From contig CAMGYJ010000011.1 in assembly GCA_946122785.1 (NCBI GenBank), positions 2,790,001 through 2,854,000 on the forward strand: a stretch of 64,000 nt of DNA, read 5' to 3'. Positions within the stretch are counted from its first letter, which is position 1. The number at the start of each line of letters is the position of its first letter. The notes below the pieces were generated by a model that made no database searches, was not told the origin of the DNA, and saw nothing but the letters and a program-made list of their open reading frames with translations. A program made the translations under genes and the position numbers. This stretch comes from Linum tenue (lineage: Eukaryota; Streptophyta; Magnoliopsida; Malpighiales; Linaceae). Below, piece by piece: positions 36,301-48,016 of the stretch.

Positions 36301-39300
36301 AATGGACTCGTAAGAAATCTGCCCAAATTGGTGCTTAATGGATTTAATAATCATTGAAGAATAGTCTCAAGACGAATCCGTGATCTGTAGCCTTCAAAAT
36401 CCAAGGGAAATTGCCTTTCGAAAAAAAGCGCCAAAAAAATTAAAAAAATGCTATCCGATAATGAATTTGTCCAAATCGGTGATTAATGGACTTAATCTTA
36501 GATGGAGAATAAAATCAATAGACTTTATTATCATAGGAGAATAGCCTCGGGCTAAATCCGTGATCTATTACCTTAAAAAACAAAAGAAAATGACATTTTG
36601 GGAAAATCGCTCGAAATTGGTGATACCCCTTTGAAGTCTGGCAAAAATGGACCAGGAAGAACTCCGCCAAAATCGGTGCTTAATCATCATTGAAGAATAT
36701 CCTCAGGTCGAATCCGTGATCTGTAGGTTTCAAAATCCAAGGAAAATGGCCTTTCGAAGAAAAGCGCCAAAAAAATAACGAAAATGCTATCCGAAAATGA
36801 ATCACCCAAATCGGTGATTAATGAAATTAATTTTCAGTGGAGAATATGATCAATAGACTTTATTATCTTTGGAGAATGCCTCGGGATGAATCCGTGATAT
36901 ATAGCCTTCAAAATTGAAAGAAAATGACATTTTGGTAAAATCGCTGTAAATCGGTGATGGCACCTCTATGGAGTTCACCAAAAATAGACACGGAAGAAAT
37001 CCGCCTAAATCAGTACTTAATGGAGTAAATCATCATTGAAGATTATCCTGAGGCCGAATCCTTGATATGTAGTCTTCAAATCGAAGGAAAATTGCATTTC
37101 GAAAAAAATTGCACAAACAATTACGAAAATGCCATCCAAAAATGAGTTCGCCCAAATTGGTGCGTAATGGACTTAATCTTTGGAGGATAATAGGATCAAT
37201 AGCCATCATTATCGATGGAGAATAGCCTCGGACTGATTTCGTGATCTGTAGCCTTAAAAAAGAAAGAAAATGACATTTAGAAAAAATCGCTTGAAATCAC
37301 TGATTAGCCTCAGGCCAAATCCATGATCTGTAGCCTTCAAAATTCATGGAAAAAGGCTTTTCGAAAAAATCAACCAAAAAATTACGAAAATGCTATATGA
37401 AAATGAATTCGCCCAAATTGGTGATTGATGGACTTAATCTTCGGTGCATAATAGGATCAATAGACTTCATTATCGTTTGAGAACAGCCTCAGGCTGAATC
37501 CGTGATCTATAGCATCCGAAATTGAACGAAAGATGGCATTTCGGGAAAATCACCTGAACTCTTTGATAGTACCCGTTTGGAGTCTGCCAAAAAATGAACC
37601 CGAAAGAAATCCACCCAAATCTGTAGCTTTCAAAATCCAAGAAAAATGGCATTTTGAAAAAAAACCTCACAAAAATTTAAGAAATGCCATCCGAATATGA
37701 ATTCGCCCAAATCGGTGCTTAATGGATCTAATCTTCGATGGAGAAGAGGATCAATAGACTTTATTATCGTTGGAAAATAGTCTCAAGCTGAATCCGTGAT
37801 CTATAGCCTAGGAAAACAAAAGAAAATGGCATTTCGCGAAAATTGCTCGAAATTGGAGATGGTATCCCTTTGGAGTCTGTCAAAAATGGACCCGAAATAA
37901 ATCCTCCATAAGCGGTGCTTAATTGACTTAATCATGATTGAAGAATAGCCACAAGCCGAATCTATGATCTGCAGCCTTCAAAATTCAAGGAAAATGAACT
38001 TACGAAAGAAAATCGCCAAAAAAATTACGAAAATGCCATGTGAAAGTGAATTCGCCCAAATTTGTGTTTAATGGACTTAATCTTCGGCGGAGAATAGGAT
38101 CAATAGACTTTATAATTGTTGAAATATAGACTCGTACTAAATCCGTGATATGTAGCCTTCGAAAACAAAAGAAAATGACATTTCGGAAAAATCAGATGAA
38201 ATCAGTAATGGTAACCCTTTCAAGTATGCAAAAAATGGACCTGGAAGAAATCCACCCAAATCAGTGCTTAATTGATTTAATCATAGTTGAAGAATAGCCT
38301 CAGGCCGAATCCGTGATTTGTAGTCTTCAAAATCCAAGAAAAATGGCCTTTCGAAAAAAACCGCCAAAAAAATTAAGATAATGCTATCCAAAAATGATTT
38401 CAAACAAATCGGTACTTAATGGACTTAATCTTCGGTGAAGAATAGGATCAATAGACTTTATTATCGTTGGAAAATAGCCTTGGGTTGAATACGTGATCTG
38501 TAGCCTTCAAAAACCAAAGGAAATGACATTTGGTGAAAATCGCCCTAAATCGGTGATTGGTACCCCTTTAGAGTCTGCAAAAACTGGACCCGGAACAAAT
38601 CCACCCAAATCGGTGCTTAATGGACTTGATCATCATTGAAGTCAGACACAGAATGAATCCGTGATCTGTTGCTTTCAAAATCCAAGGAAAATGACATTTC
38701 GAAAAAATCACACAAAAAAAAAATACAAAAATGCCATCTGAAAATGAATTCGAGCAAATCGGTGCTTAATAGACTAATCTTCGGTGGAGAATATGATTAA
38801 TAGACTTCATTATCTTTGGACAATGCCTCCGGCAGAATCTATGATCTATAGCTTTCAAAATCGAAAGAAAATGACATTTCGGGAAAATCGTCCGAAATCG
38901 GTGATGAACCTGAAGAAATCCGCCCAAATCGGTGCTTAATGGACTTAATCATCGTTGAAGAATAGCCTCAGGCCGAATCCGCGATCTGTAGCCTTCAAAA
39001 TCCAAGGAAAATGGCCTATAAAAAAAAATCGCACAAAAAATTACGAAAAATGCTATCCGAAATTGAATTCACGCAAATCAGTGCTTAATGGACTTAATCT
39101 TCGATGGAGAATATGATTAATATACTTCATTAGCTTTGGACAATGCCTCCGGCTGAATCCGTGATCTATAGCCTTCAAAATCAAAAGAAAATGGCATTTC
39201 AGGAAAATCGCCCGAAATCGGTGATGGTACCCCTATGGGGTCTGCAAAAATGGACTCGGAAGAAATCCACCCAAATCGGTGCTTAATGGAATTAATAATC

Positions 39301-41850
39301 GGCGAAGAATAGCTTGAGGCCGAATCTGTGAACTGTAGCCTTCAAAATCAAAATAAAATAGCCTTTCGGAAAAAATCACCCAAAAATTACAAAAATTGTC
39401 ATCCAAAAATGAATTCGCCCAAATTGGTGCTTAATGGATTTAAACTTCGGTGGAGAATAGGATCAATATACTTCATTATTGTTGGAGAATAGCCTCGGGC
39501 TGAATATGTGATATGTAGCTTTCAAAATCGAAAGAAAATGTCATTTCGGCATAATTGCCCGAAATCGGTGATGGTACCCCTTTGGAGTCAGCCATAAATG
39601 GATTGGGAAGAAATCTGCCGTAATCGGTGTTTAATGAACTCAATCATCATTGTAGAATAGTCTCAGGGCGAATCCATGATCTGTAGCCTTCAAAACCAAA
39701 GGAAAATTGCTTTTCGAAAATATAGCCAAATAAATTACGATCATGCCATGCGGAATTGGATTCACCCAAATCGGTGCTTAATGGACTTAATCTTCGGTGG
39801 AGAATACAATCAAGAGACTTCATTATCGTTGGAAAATTGCCTCGGGTTAAATCCGTGATCTGTAGCCTTCAAAATTGAAAGAAAATGACATTTCGCGAAA
39901 ATCTTCATAAATCGGCGATAGTACCCCCTTTGGAGTATGCCAAAAATAGAACCGAATAAATCCGCCCAAAGCAGTGCTTAATGGACTTAATCATCGTTGA
40001 AGAATAGTCTGAGGCCGAATTTGTGCTCTTTAGCCTTCAAAATCAAAGGAAAATGACATTACGAAAAAAAAATGCTCAAAAAATTATGAAAATGTCATCC
40101 GAAAATGAATTCGCACAAATCGGTGCTTAATGGACTTATTCTTCGGTGAAGAATAGTATCAATAGATTTCATTATCGGTGGAGAATGACCTCGGACTGAA
40201 TCCGAGATCTGTAACCTTCCAAATCGAAAGAAAATGACATTTCAGGATATTCGCTCGAAAGCGGTGATGGTACACCTTTGGAGTCTGTAAAAAATGGATC
40301 CGGTAGAAATCCGCCCAAATAGGTGTTTAATGGACTTAATGATCGTTGAAGAATAGTCTGAGGCCTTGATCTATAGCCTTCAAAATCTAAGGAAAATGAC
40401 AATTCGAAAAAAAAATCGCCCAAAAAATTATGAAAATGCCATCCAAAATTGAATTCGCCCAAATTGGTGCTTAATGGACTTAATCTTCGGTGGATAATAG
40501 GATCAATAGCGTTCATTATCTGTGGAGAGTAGCCTCGGGCTGAATCTGTTATCTGTAGCCTTGAAAATCGAAAGAAAATGGCATTTCGGGAAAATCGGGC
40601 GAAATCGGTGATGGTACCCCTTTGGAGTCTGCCAAAAACAAACCCGAAAGAAATCAGATCAAATGGTGTTTAATGTTCTTAATCATCATTGAAAAATAGC
40701 CTCAGGGTCTGTAGCTTTCAAAATCTATGGAAAATGCCTTTCGAAATAAATCGCCCCAAAAATTACGAAAATGTCATCCGGAAATGAATTTGCCCAAATC
40801 GCTGCTTAATGGACTTAAACTTCGGTTGAGAATAGGATCAATAGACTTCATTATTGGTGGAGAATAGCCTCGGGCTGAATCTGAGATATGTAGCTTTCAA
40901 AATCGAAAGATAACGGCCTTTCGGGAAAATCCCCCGAAATCGGTGATGGTGCCCCTTTGGAGTCTGCCAAACCAAAAATGTACCCGGAAGAAATCCGCCC
41001 AAATCGGTGCTTAATGGACTTAATCATCGTTGAAGAATAGCCTGAGGCCGAATATGTCATCTGTAGCCTTCAAAATCTAAGAAAAATGGCCTTTCAAATA
41101 AATGACCCAAAATATTACGGAAATGTCATCCGAAAATGAATTTGCCCAAAATGCCGCTTTATGGACTTAATCTTCGATCGAGAACAGGATCAATAGACTT
41201 CATTATCGTTGGAGAATAGCCTTGGGCTGTATCCGTGATATGTAGCTTTCAAAATGGAAAGAAAATGACATTTCAGGAAAATCGTCCGAAATCCGTGATG
41301 GTACCCCTTTGGAGTCTGCCAAAAATGGACACAGAAGAACTTCGCCCAAATCAGTGCTTAGTAGACTTAATCATTGTTGAAGAATAGCCTCAGGCCGAAT
41401 CCATGATCTGTAGCCTTCAAAATCCAAGGAAAATGGTCTTTCGAAAAAAAATCGCACAAACAATTATGAAAATGCAATATGAAAATGAATTCGCTCAAAT
41501 CGATGCTTAATGGACTTATTCTTCGGTAGAGAATAGGATCAATAGACTTCATTATCGGTGGAGAATAGCCTCGGACTGAATCCGTGATCTGTAGCCTTCA
41601 AAATCGAAAGAAAATGACATTTTGGGAAAATCGCCCGATTTGGAATCTGCCAAAAATGTCTCTGGAAAAAATCCGTGTAAATCGATGCCTAATAAACTTA
41701 CTCATCGGTGAAAAATTGCATCAGGTCGAATCCGTGATCCATAGCCTTTAAAATCCAAGGAAAATGATCTTTCAAAAAATCGCCTAGAAAAATACGAAAA
41801 TGCATTCCAAAAAAATATGCATAAATCAGCGATTATAATAACATTAATTA

Positions 41851-42538
41851 AATACCAAAATAATTACAACTAATCTTATTTCAACTAGAAAAAAAATTAA
41901 TATTGACCTTAGTAAAAGCTATACCATGGTGGTATTGTTTGTTATTATATAAGATCATGCTACGTAGTATGAAAGTGTATCATGTTGGTATGAATATACC
42001 TAATTGTTTTTCAAAAGATACCACCCCCTATACCAAGGTGGTATTGGGTGGTATTGTTTGGCACCGTATTTCCCCCTCAGAAAATTTGTAGATCCAATAA
42101 ATCATGATGACTCGTTTGTTTTATACAAAAAATTTCAATATATAATTAAAAACGTAGGCGATACCATATGATATGGAGATGGTAATCAATGATATGAGTG
42201 ACTCAAAATACATTAAAATGAATATCATTTTATATAGTACAACGAACTCGTTCCATCTGTGAAAAATTGAAATACAAAATTATGCACCACTAGAATTATT
42301 GACCCTGTCCATAACCGTAGCCAGCATATATGAATACGTGAATTGAGCCAATATGACACTTTACTAATAAGTAATACCTTAAAAACTCTATTAATATGCT
42401 TCATAGCCAATACATGTCATCACATCTTCATGAGTACTTAAAAAAAAAAAAGTATTTTTACCGCTGGAAAGTAAATGAAACTTTTACATCAAATCTTCAC
42501 CAATAACTAGCCACTTTGTCACTCTGCGATACTTACCC
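41851..42538. other. Satellite flank and 3' region of the 42539 gene
   Basis: The first part (TATTTCAACTAGAAAAAAAATTAATATTGACCTTA region) is homologous to the DNA after the second satellite block at 44140-44260, and the stretch before 42539 matches DNA before 44565 and 53936. These similarities define segmental duplications. A TACCA(C/A)GGTGGTATTG repeat occurs twice at 41920-42060. Confidence 0.6.
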
Positions 42539-42859
42539 TTACTGCTTCTTACCCTTCTTACCCTTACCCTTCTTATCCTTTTTACCGCTGGGTTTTCCTC
42601 CAGGGGATCCTGCCCCAGGAACCTTCCCAATTACCACTGGCGGTGGCGGTGGCGGCGGCGGCGCTGGTGCCATCTTCTGTAGCAACTTTCTTCTCTGCCC
42701 TTCTTGACCCGAGCCGCCGTCGTCGTCCATGTTCTTGCAAATGCTCAGCTTCCCTTTACATGGCGACGATGCTGGATTGTTGGGCTGCAAGGTGGTGGCG
42801 TGTACACTTAGCAGCGACAATGCTACCAAGAAGAGATGAAGAAGAAGATGATGAGCCAT
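42539..42859 (-). CDS. Small secreted Pro/Lys-rich protein, Root_cap-derived
   Basis: Single exon, 106 residues. Signal peptide at 1-22 (MAHHLLLHLFLVALSLLSVHA); then SPCKGKLSICKNM, which matches SPCKGKLSLCKNM of the Root_cap gene at 27674-29447; the CEK...CQPIC motif is missing. A GQRRKLLQK segment is followed by eight prolines, a Gly/Pro stretch and a basic tail of KK, KGK and KGKK units ending in KKQ. RRKL fits the RRxL sequence recognised by the plant site-1 protease SBT6.1 in some secreted peptide precursors, so processing is possible but unproven. A TATAAAAA box is at 42941-42948. It could be a functional small secreted protein or a decaying partial duplicate. Confidence 0.65.
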   Translation of the reverse strand: MAHHLLLHLFLVALSLLSVHATTLQPNNPASSPCKGKLSICKNMDDDGGSGQEGQRRKLLQKMAPAPPPPPPPPVVIGKVPGAGSPGGKPSGKKDKKGKGKKGKKQ

Positions 42860-42940
42860 TTTCTTTGTATTAATTACCAGGCAAGAATGAAGAAGAAGGT
42901 GATGGCTTGAGTGATGCTATTTCTCGTAGTAGCAGCAGCC

Positions 42941-42948
42941 TTTTTATA
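42941..42948 (-). promoter_or_regulatory. TATA box of the 42539-42859 gene
   Basis: TATAAAAA on the minus strand about 85 bases before the ATG. The surrounding CTGCTATAAAAAGGCTGC-type context and the upstream GATTGCATCAGCATTTGCCA block are conserved upstream of the 59534 start. Confidence 0.65.
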
Positions 42949-43369
42949 GAAAGTAAGAATGTGGGATTGCATCAGCATTTGCCAGACTTTTTAAGAACAA
43001 ATTGATGTTTAGTTTATAGATTAATACTCGAGTCAACTCTTCGGTTTGGCTACTGCAGGCGTGTATATATATACAAGCATAATTTAGTTGAGTCAATGGT
43101 TTATATAAAATGAAGTTATGAATCACATGTCCAATTTAATAAGGTTAGTTTTAGATTTCTTCAATTGACATGTTTTTTGACCGTGTGTTGCATCGTGATC
43201 TTCGTCAATGTAGTCAGAAGCGCGATTCTAAGCAGAAGCATTTTAGTGATATCAAAAATCAAAACCGTAAGTTTTTATGTTTTAAAACGCGATTTTGACT
43301 AGTAAGTATAAAAAACATAATTTTATGTAGAATTGTTTTGGTGACCAAAAAGCGTAATATCGTAATTTT

Positions 43370-44135
43370 TTAATGGACTTAATCATCGATAAATTATAGT
43401 CTCAAGTTGAATCTGTGATCTGTAGCTTTCAAAATTCAAGGAAAATGACCTTTAAAAAAATCGCCAAACAATTACGAAAATGCCATCCGAAATGAATTCG
43501 CCAAATCGGTGCTTAATGGACTTAATCTTCGGTGGAGAATAGGATCAATAGACTTTATTATGTTGGAGAATAACCTCAGACCGAATCCATGATATGTAGC
43601 CTTCAAAATCGAAAGAAAATATGACATTTCGGGAAAATTGCCCGAAATCCGTGATGGTACCCCTTTGGAGTCTACCAAAAATGGACACGGAAGAACTCCG
43701 CCCAAATTGGTTTTTAATGAACTTAATCATCGTTGAAAAAATAGCCTCAGACCGAATCCGTGATCTGTAGCCTTCAAAATCCAAGGAAAATGGCTTTCCG
43801 AAAAAAAAGTGCACACACGATTACGAAAATTACATTCGAAAATGAATTCGCCCAAATCTGTGCTTAATTGACTTAATCATCGATGAAATTATAGTCTCAG
43901 GCCGAATATGTGATCTGTAGTCTTCAAAATCCAAAGAAAATGGTCTTTCAAAAAATCTCCCAAAAAATTACAAAAATGCCCTCCATAAAATATCCGTCCA
44001 AATTAGCGATTAATAGACTTTATCATTGATGTAGAATAGACTCGACTCGAATCTATGATCTGAAACCTTCAATAAATCGCTTAAAAAATCACGAAAATGA
44101 CATCCGAAAAAATTCTCCCAAAACATTACAAGTTT
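43370..44135. repeat. Second, short block of the same satellite
   Basis: About two units of the 347-bp repeat, including the TTTCGGGAAAATTGCCCGAA dyad near 43626-43645. Its right flank matches the right flank of the main array, so this block is a duplicated array edge rather than a new seed. Confidence 0.9.
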
Positions 44136-44564
44136 GACAACCTTGCTCCTTATCCTTTACCTATTTCAATAGTTGAATTTCATTAAGAAACACTAATCCT
44201 ATTTCGACTAGAAAAAATCATTAATATTAACCTTAAATAATTCCAAATCATACTAATACGAATAATTGAATGAAGATATACAAACCTAATTATTATTCAA
44301 AGTGTGCTACGTACGTCCGCTCGATCTCATAACTCACCGCTGCCAGCATACATGCATACGGTGAATTGAGCCAATATTACACTTTACTAATAAAGTAATA
44401 CCTTTAAACACTTTATTAATATGCTTTATAATAAGTAGAGCCAATACATATGTCATCACATCTTCTTCATGAGTATTTTTTTTTACCGCTGGAAAGTAAA
44501 TGATACTGTTACATCAAATGTTCACCAACCAGCAACTTTGTCACTCTCGAGATCCTTACCACCC

Positions 44565-44924
44565 TTACTGCTTCTTCCCCTTCTTATCCTTTTTACCCTT
44601 TTTATCCTTTTTACCGCTAGGTTTTCCTCCAGTGGATCCTGCCCCAGGAACCTTGCCAACATTTCCTTTCCCACCAATATCCGAGCCCACCACTGGCGGC
44701 GCTGTTGCTATCTTCTGTAGCAACTTTCTTCTCTGGCCAGCTTCTTGACCCGAGCCGCCGCCGCCGCCGTCGATGACGCAGGCCAGCTTCCCTTTGCTTG
44801 GCGGCGACGATGCTGGATTATTGTTGGGCTGCAAGGAAGTCGTCGCAGCAGTAGTAATCTGTATACTTAGCAGCGACAGTGCTACCAAGAGAAGATGAAG
44901 AAGAAGACGAAGACGATGAGCCAT
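44565..44924 (-). CDS. Small secreted Gly/Lys-rich protein, Root_cap-derived
   Basis: Single exon, 119 residues, clearly paralogous to 42539-42859 throughout: MAH signal peptide, ASSPPSKGKLAC in place of ASSPCKGKLSIC (so the first Cys is lost), GSGQEAGQRRKLLQKIA, then a Gly-rich stretch with GKVPGAGSTGGKPSGKKDKK and a Lys-rich tail KGKKDKKGKKQ. Only one cysteine remains. The promoter TATA is weakened to TATAAT (minus strand, 44989-44994) where relatives have TATAAAAA. Likely secreted if expressed; possibly a gene on the way to loss. Confidence 0.6.
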   Translation of the reverse strand: MAHRLRLLLHLLLVALSLLSIQITTAATTSLQPNNNPASSPPSKGKLACVIDGGGGGSGQEAGQRRKLLQKIATAPPVVGSDIGGKGNVGKVPGAGSTGGKPSGKKDKKGKKDKKGKKQ

Positions 44925-45175
44925 TTCTATTTCTTTGTATGATATGGCGTGAGTGATGCTATATTTCTCGTAATAGAAGCACCCTTCTAATTATAGCAGC
45001 AAGAATGTGGGATTGCATTCACATTTGCCAGACTTTTTTTAAGAACAACTTGATGTTTTAGTTTGTAGAATATATAGTACTCAAGTCAACTCTGCGATTT
45101 GGCTATTACATAATTTAGTTGAGCCAATGGTGTATATAAAATGAGGTTATGAATCACATCTCCAATTTAATAAGG

Positions 45176-45740
45176 TTAGTTTTAGATTTATTGTTTAGAG
45201 ATTTTTTATTTTTATATAAATGGATGCAAAGAGATAGCGCCATATCTTTCAATCGATCCTCTTCAATTGGCATGCAGTTTGACTGTTTGCTCCACCTGAT
45301 CGATGTAGTCAGAAGCGGAAGCGTTTTGATAACCTATGAAGTTAAAATTATAAGCTTTTAAGTTATTAAAACACGATTACACTTGTAAGGAAAAAAACAT
45401 GATTTTATGTAGAATCATTTTGGTGATAAAGAAGTATGAAAACACAAGTTTTTATTTTTTAAGCGCAATTTCGTCTACATTTCACCTAATAGCAAACCCC
45501 TTAGCAGATGTTCTTTTTTCAAAGAGCCGAATCAAAGTACAATGTTGAACAAGTAGGAGTAACGATTTCAGTTTTGTCATGGCGAACTAAATGGAGTTCC
45601 GTTCTAAAGATCCTACTGCGCAAAAAAAAAAAAAAAAAGGTAGACACACTCAATTTATTGGAACTTTTTGAATTAGTTCGCGTGCAGCTTTGAAATCGGA
45701 CAATATTTTTTCCTAGTAATCTAAGGAATTGGTTTACTTT
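45176..45740. other. Duplicated upstream flank
   Basis: Holds DNA homologous to 59820-60090 (shared AGAGACGAATCAAA/AGAGCCGAATCAAA, GAACAAGTAGGAGT and GGTTTACTTT words), part of the segmental duplication around the small secreted genes. An A run is at about 45621-45636. No gene recognised. Confidence 0.6.
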
Positions 45741-47479
45741 GGGCCAAATAGACTTGTGTAGCCAAAAGTTTGACGGTTTTGCCAAATATATCCACTTTTG
45801 GCGAAATACCAAAAATAGCCACTTCCGTCTAATTGTTTGACGGTGTTAGTTAACGTGCTGACTGGACTAACAGAAAAGATGACGTGGCAACATTTCGTAA
45901 ATAACAATGCCATGTGGATTTAACTTTAAAATATAAAAAATAAAACCAAAAATGAAAATGAAAAGTCTCCCTCTCTCACTCATCTTCTCCAATCCCATCT
46001 TCTCCCCCTTATCCCTGTACAATTAATCGAGAATACTCATTCACTGCCGGCGAAAAAACTCCTCCCTCTTCTTTCGATACCTCTTCCTTCGACTCCTTCT
46101 CTTCGAACTAATTAATTCCCTCTTCCTTCGATTCCTCCTCTTCGTCGTTGAAGTCTTCACTCCCGGAAGGAACCCTAAGCCTCTTCTTTCTCGATCAATT
46201 GGGCTATGAATCCCGGGATTCTGATCAAAAGCTCCTTGTGTGGAGCTGACTCTACCATCTCCTTGGTGAGATGCAGACGATGATGGAATCTCCCGGAGAA
46301 AATAGATACCCTCACAACACCCTCAGATTAAGCAGCTTTTCGGTTGTAACTCCTAGGCTTTCTCCAATGTTAGAGAACCTTCCGCCATTCCCATCTTCTC
46401 TCTTGGTCTGTTTAGGGTGTTCAGATCTCACGCTCCATTCCCTCGATTCAAATTGCAACCTTTGTTTTCTGGATTTCGCCGTCACCCGCACCCTTGCTCC
46501 GATCCTGTTCTCCGACGACGTCGCCGAATCGCTCGACATCGGACCGCCACTTCGCAGCAGATCGGCTGCCTCCTCCTCTATCTGGTGGCGGCGGCGGTTG
46601 TCATCATGGCAAGGAGAGCGAGCGAGGGAGGTAGCAGAGTAGCGCAGGGGCGCGGTGCAGACAAAAGGCCGACGATGGCCGCGACGGAGGATGCACAAGA
46701 ACTACTCATCTCTGTGGAAAATGGAGGATCATGCTCTTTCGCAGCATGGATTGTGTGGAGAGTAAACTTTTAGGGATTCGGTTTGGCGGATGGACGCTGC
46801 CCAAAGTGAGGAGTGTGTGGATGAGGCTCCGCCATTGCTTTATCTCTTCCTTCTTCAGGCTTTCAACTTCCCACGGGCTGGAATTTTGGCTGTGATTGGC
46901 TCATTTGTGTGTGTTGTGTCTTCTCGCTTCTTTCGTTCTCTATGTCGGAAACTCCATTTGTCGAGCCCCTCCAGGCATGATCATCGGAGAGAGAGCCAGG
47001 GGAGGAATGAACCCAGATCTAAAGGTGCGGAACCCAGATCATACCGGCAACACCCAAAGCGAAGAGTTGGCGGCTGAACCCAGATCTAAAGTTTTTGTCT
47101 TTTTCCTTTTGGCAGATTGCAGTGGTTGCAATCCTCCAGCTATGGCGAGCAGTTCGGTGGATGAGGTAGGAAAAGAAAAATCGATTATTGTATTTTTATC
47201 ATTTATCATTTGTGATTTTCATTTATTTTTAAATTAAAATATGACATGGCATTCATGTGCAAGTGTTGGTGAGTTGTCGATGATGTGTAAGGTGAGTTGG
47301 CAGTCATATCATCATTCCATTAATTCGACTAACGGTGTCACTGACGCCGTCAAACTATGTAACGGAAATGGCTATTATTGTCATCAAACTTTCAAATTTT
47401 TGGCTATTTTTGGTATTTCACCAAAAGTTCTACATTTGACAAAAGCGTCAAAGTTTTGGCGACACAAGTGTATTTGGCC
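45741..47479. mobile_element. Mutator-like element, 1.7 kb, long TIRs
   Basis: The ends are inverted repeats of about 150 bp (left GGGCCAAATAGACTTGTGT, right end reverse-complemented GGCCAAATACACTTGTGT; both continue with GAAATACCAAAAATAGCCA). Boundaries are confirmed by the paralogous, differently occupied site near 60090. A clean 9-bp target duplication is not visible. The interior from about 46200 to 47160 is GC-richer than its surroundings with several open frames but no transposase motif, so it may carry captured host sequence. Confidence 0.7.
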
Positions 47480-48016
47480 TCTAGGATATGCTTGATTTGC
47501 TCTGCTTTTCTTTTTCTGACAAATTTTTTTGAAACCAACTTGAGTGTTTTTTTAATAGAAATAAAATCAAGGTGGGTTTGTAAACCAAATATGTTCACAT
47601 GGTATACTCTATATACGTGACTCTGCCATAATAGGGAATTGGGAACAAATTAGCACTTTTGTAGATAACCCTTTGCGCTCTCTCTCACGTTGTTCTTTGT
47701 GCATGAATTGGAAATGAAAGTGGCCATTCATTGGTCCATCCAATTTATTCCATGCATTATCATGTCTTGCTGTAATTAAGCTGTTGTTCATGGAGATTTG
47801 TCATTCAACTCATTATTCGAACTTATTGCACATGAGACTGTCCTTTGATATCATAATAGAAGATAAACTTACCTTTCAACACATATTCAAGTAGGTATTG
47901 CTTTAAATTACAGCAGAGCATATTACGTTACACATAGATGGTTATTTAATGAGAATACATCTCTTTATTTTTATAAGAGTGATATATGTTTTACTTTATT
48001 TGTGACAGGGTACTAC
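47480..48016. other. Intergenic region
   Basis: The first 120 bases match 60856-60960 (both contain TAATAGAAATAAAATCAAGG and GTAAACCAAAT), marking the end of the duplicated segment. The remainder is unremarkable. Confidence 0.55.

Larger units (their letters stand above)
30402..41850. repeat. Satellite array, about 347 bp per unit
   Basis: About 28 head-to-tail units recur every 340-350 bp (anchors GGTGCTTAATGGACTTAATC at, for example, 38931, 39278, 39626, 39973, 40322, 40665, 41006). Each unit is a dimer of two related parts of about 149 and 198 bp, each containing a GAATCCGTGATCTGTAGCC block followed by TTCAAAATC. Units differ by many substitutions and small indels, with a deleted stretch near 37290-37600. 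The array is interrupted by a solo LTR (30479-31626) and a Tourist-like MITE (32878-33378). Minus-strand open frames exist (up to 133 codons) but the unit length does not preserve frame, so it is not a protein repeat. Confidence 0.95.

Noticed and set aside
31692..41552. Minus-strand open frames sharing FDFEGYRSRIQPE within the satellite
   Set aside because: They recur because the DNA repeats; unit length does not keep frame, stops are frequent and there is no start or splice structure.
30402..41850. Regular repeats as a CRISPR array
   Set aside because: Eukaryotic sequence, units of about 347 bp without unique spacers and no cas genes.
46271..46773. Overlapping open frames as an independent gene
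   Set aside because: They lie inside the long-TIR element, overlap on both strands and show no recognisable domain.
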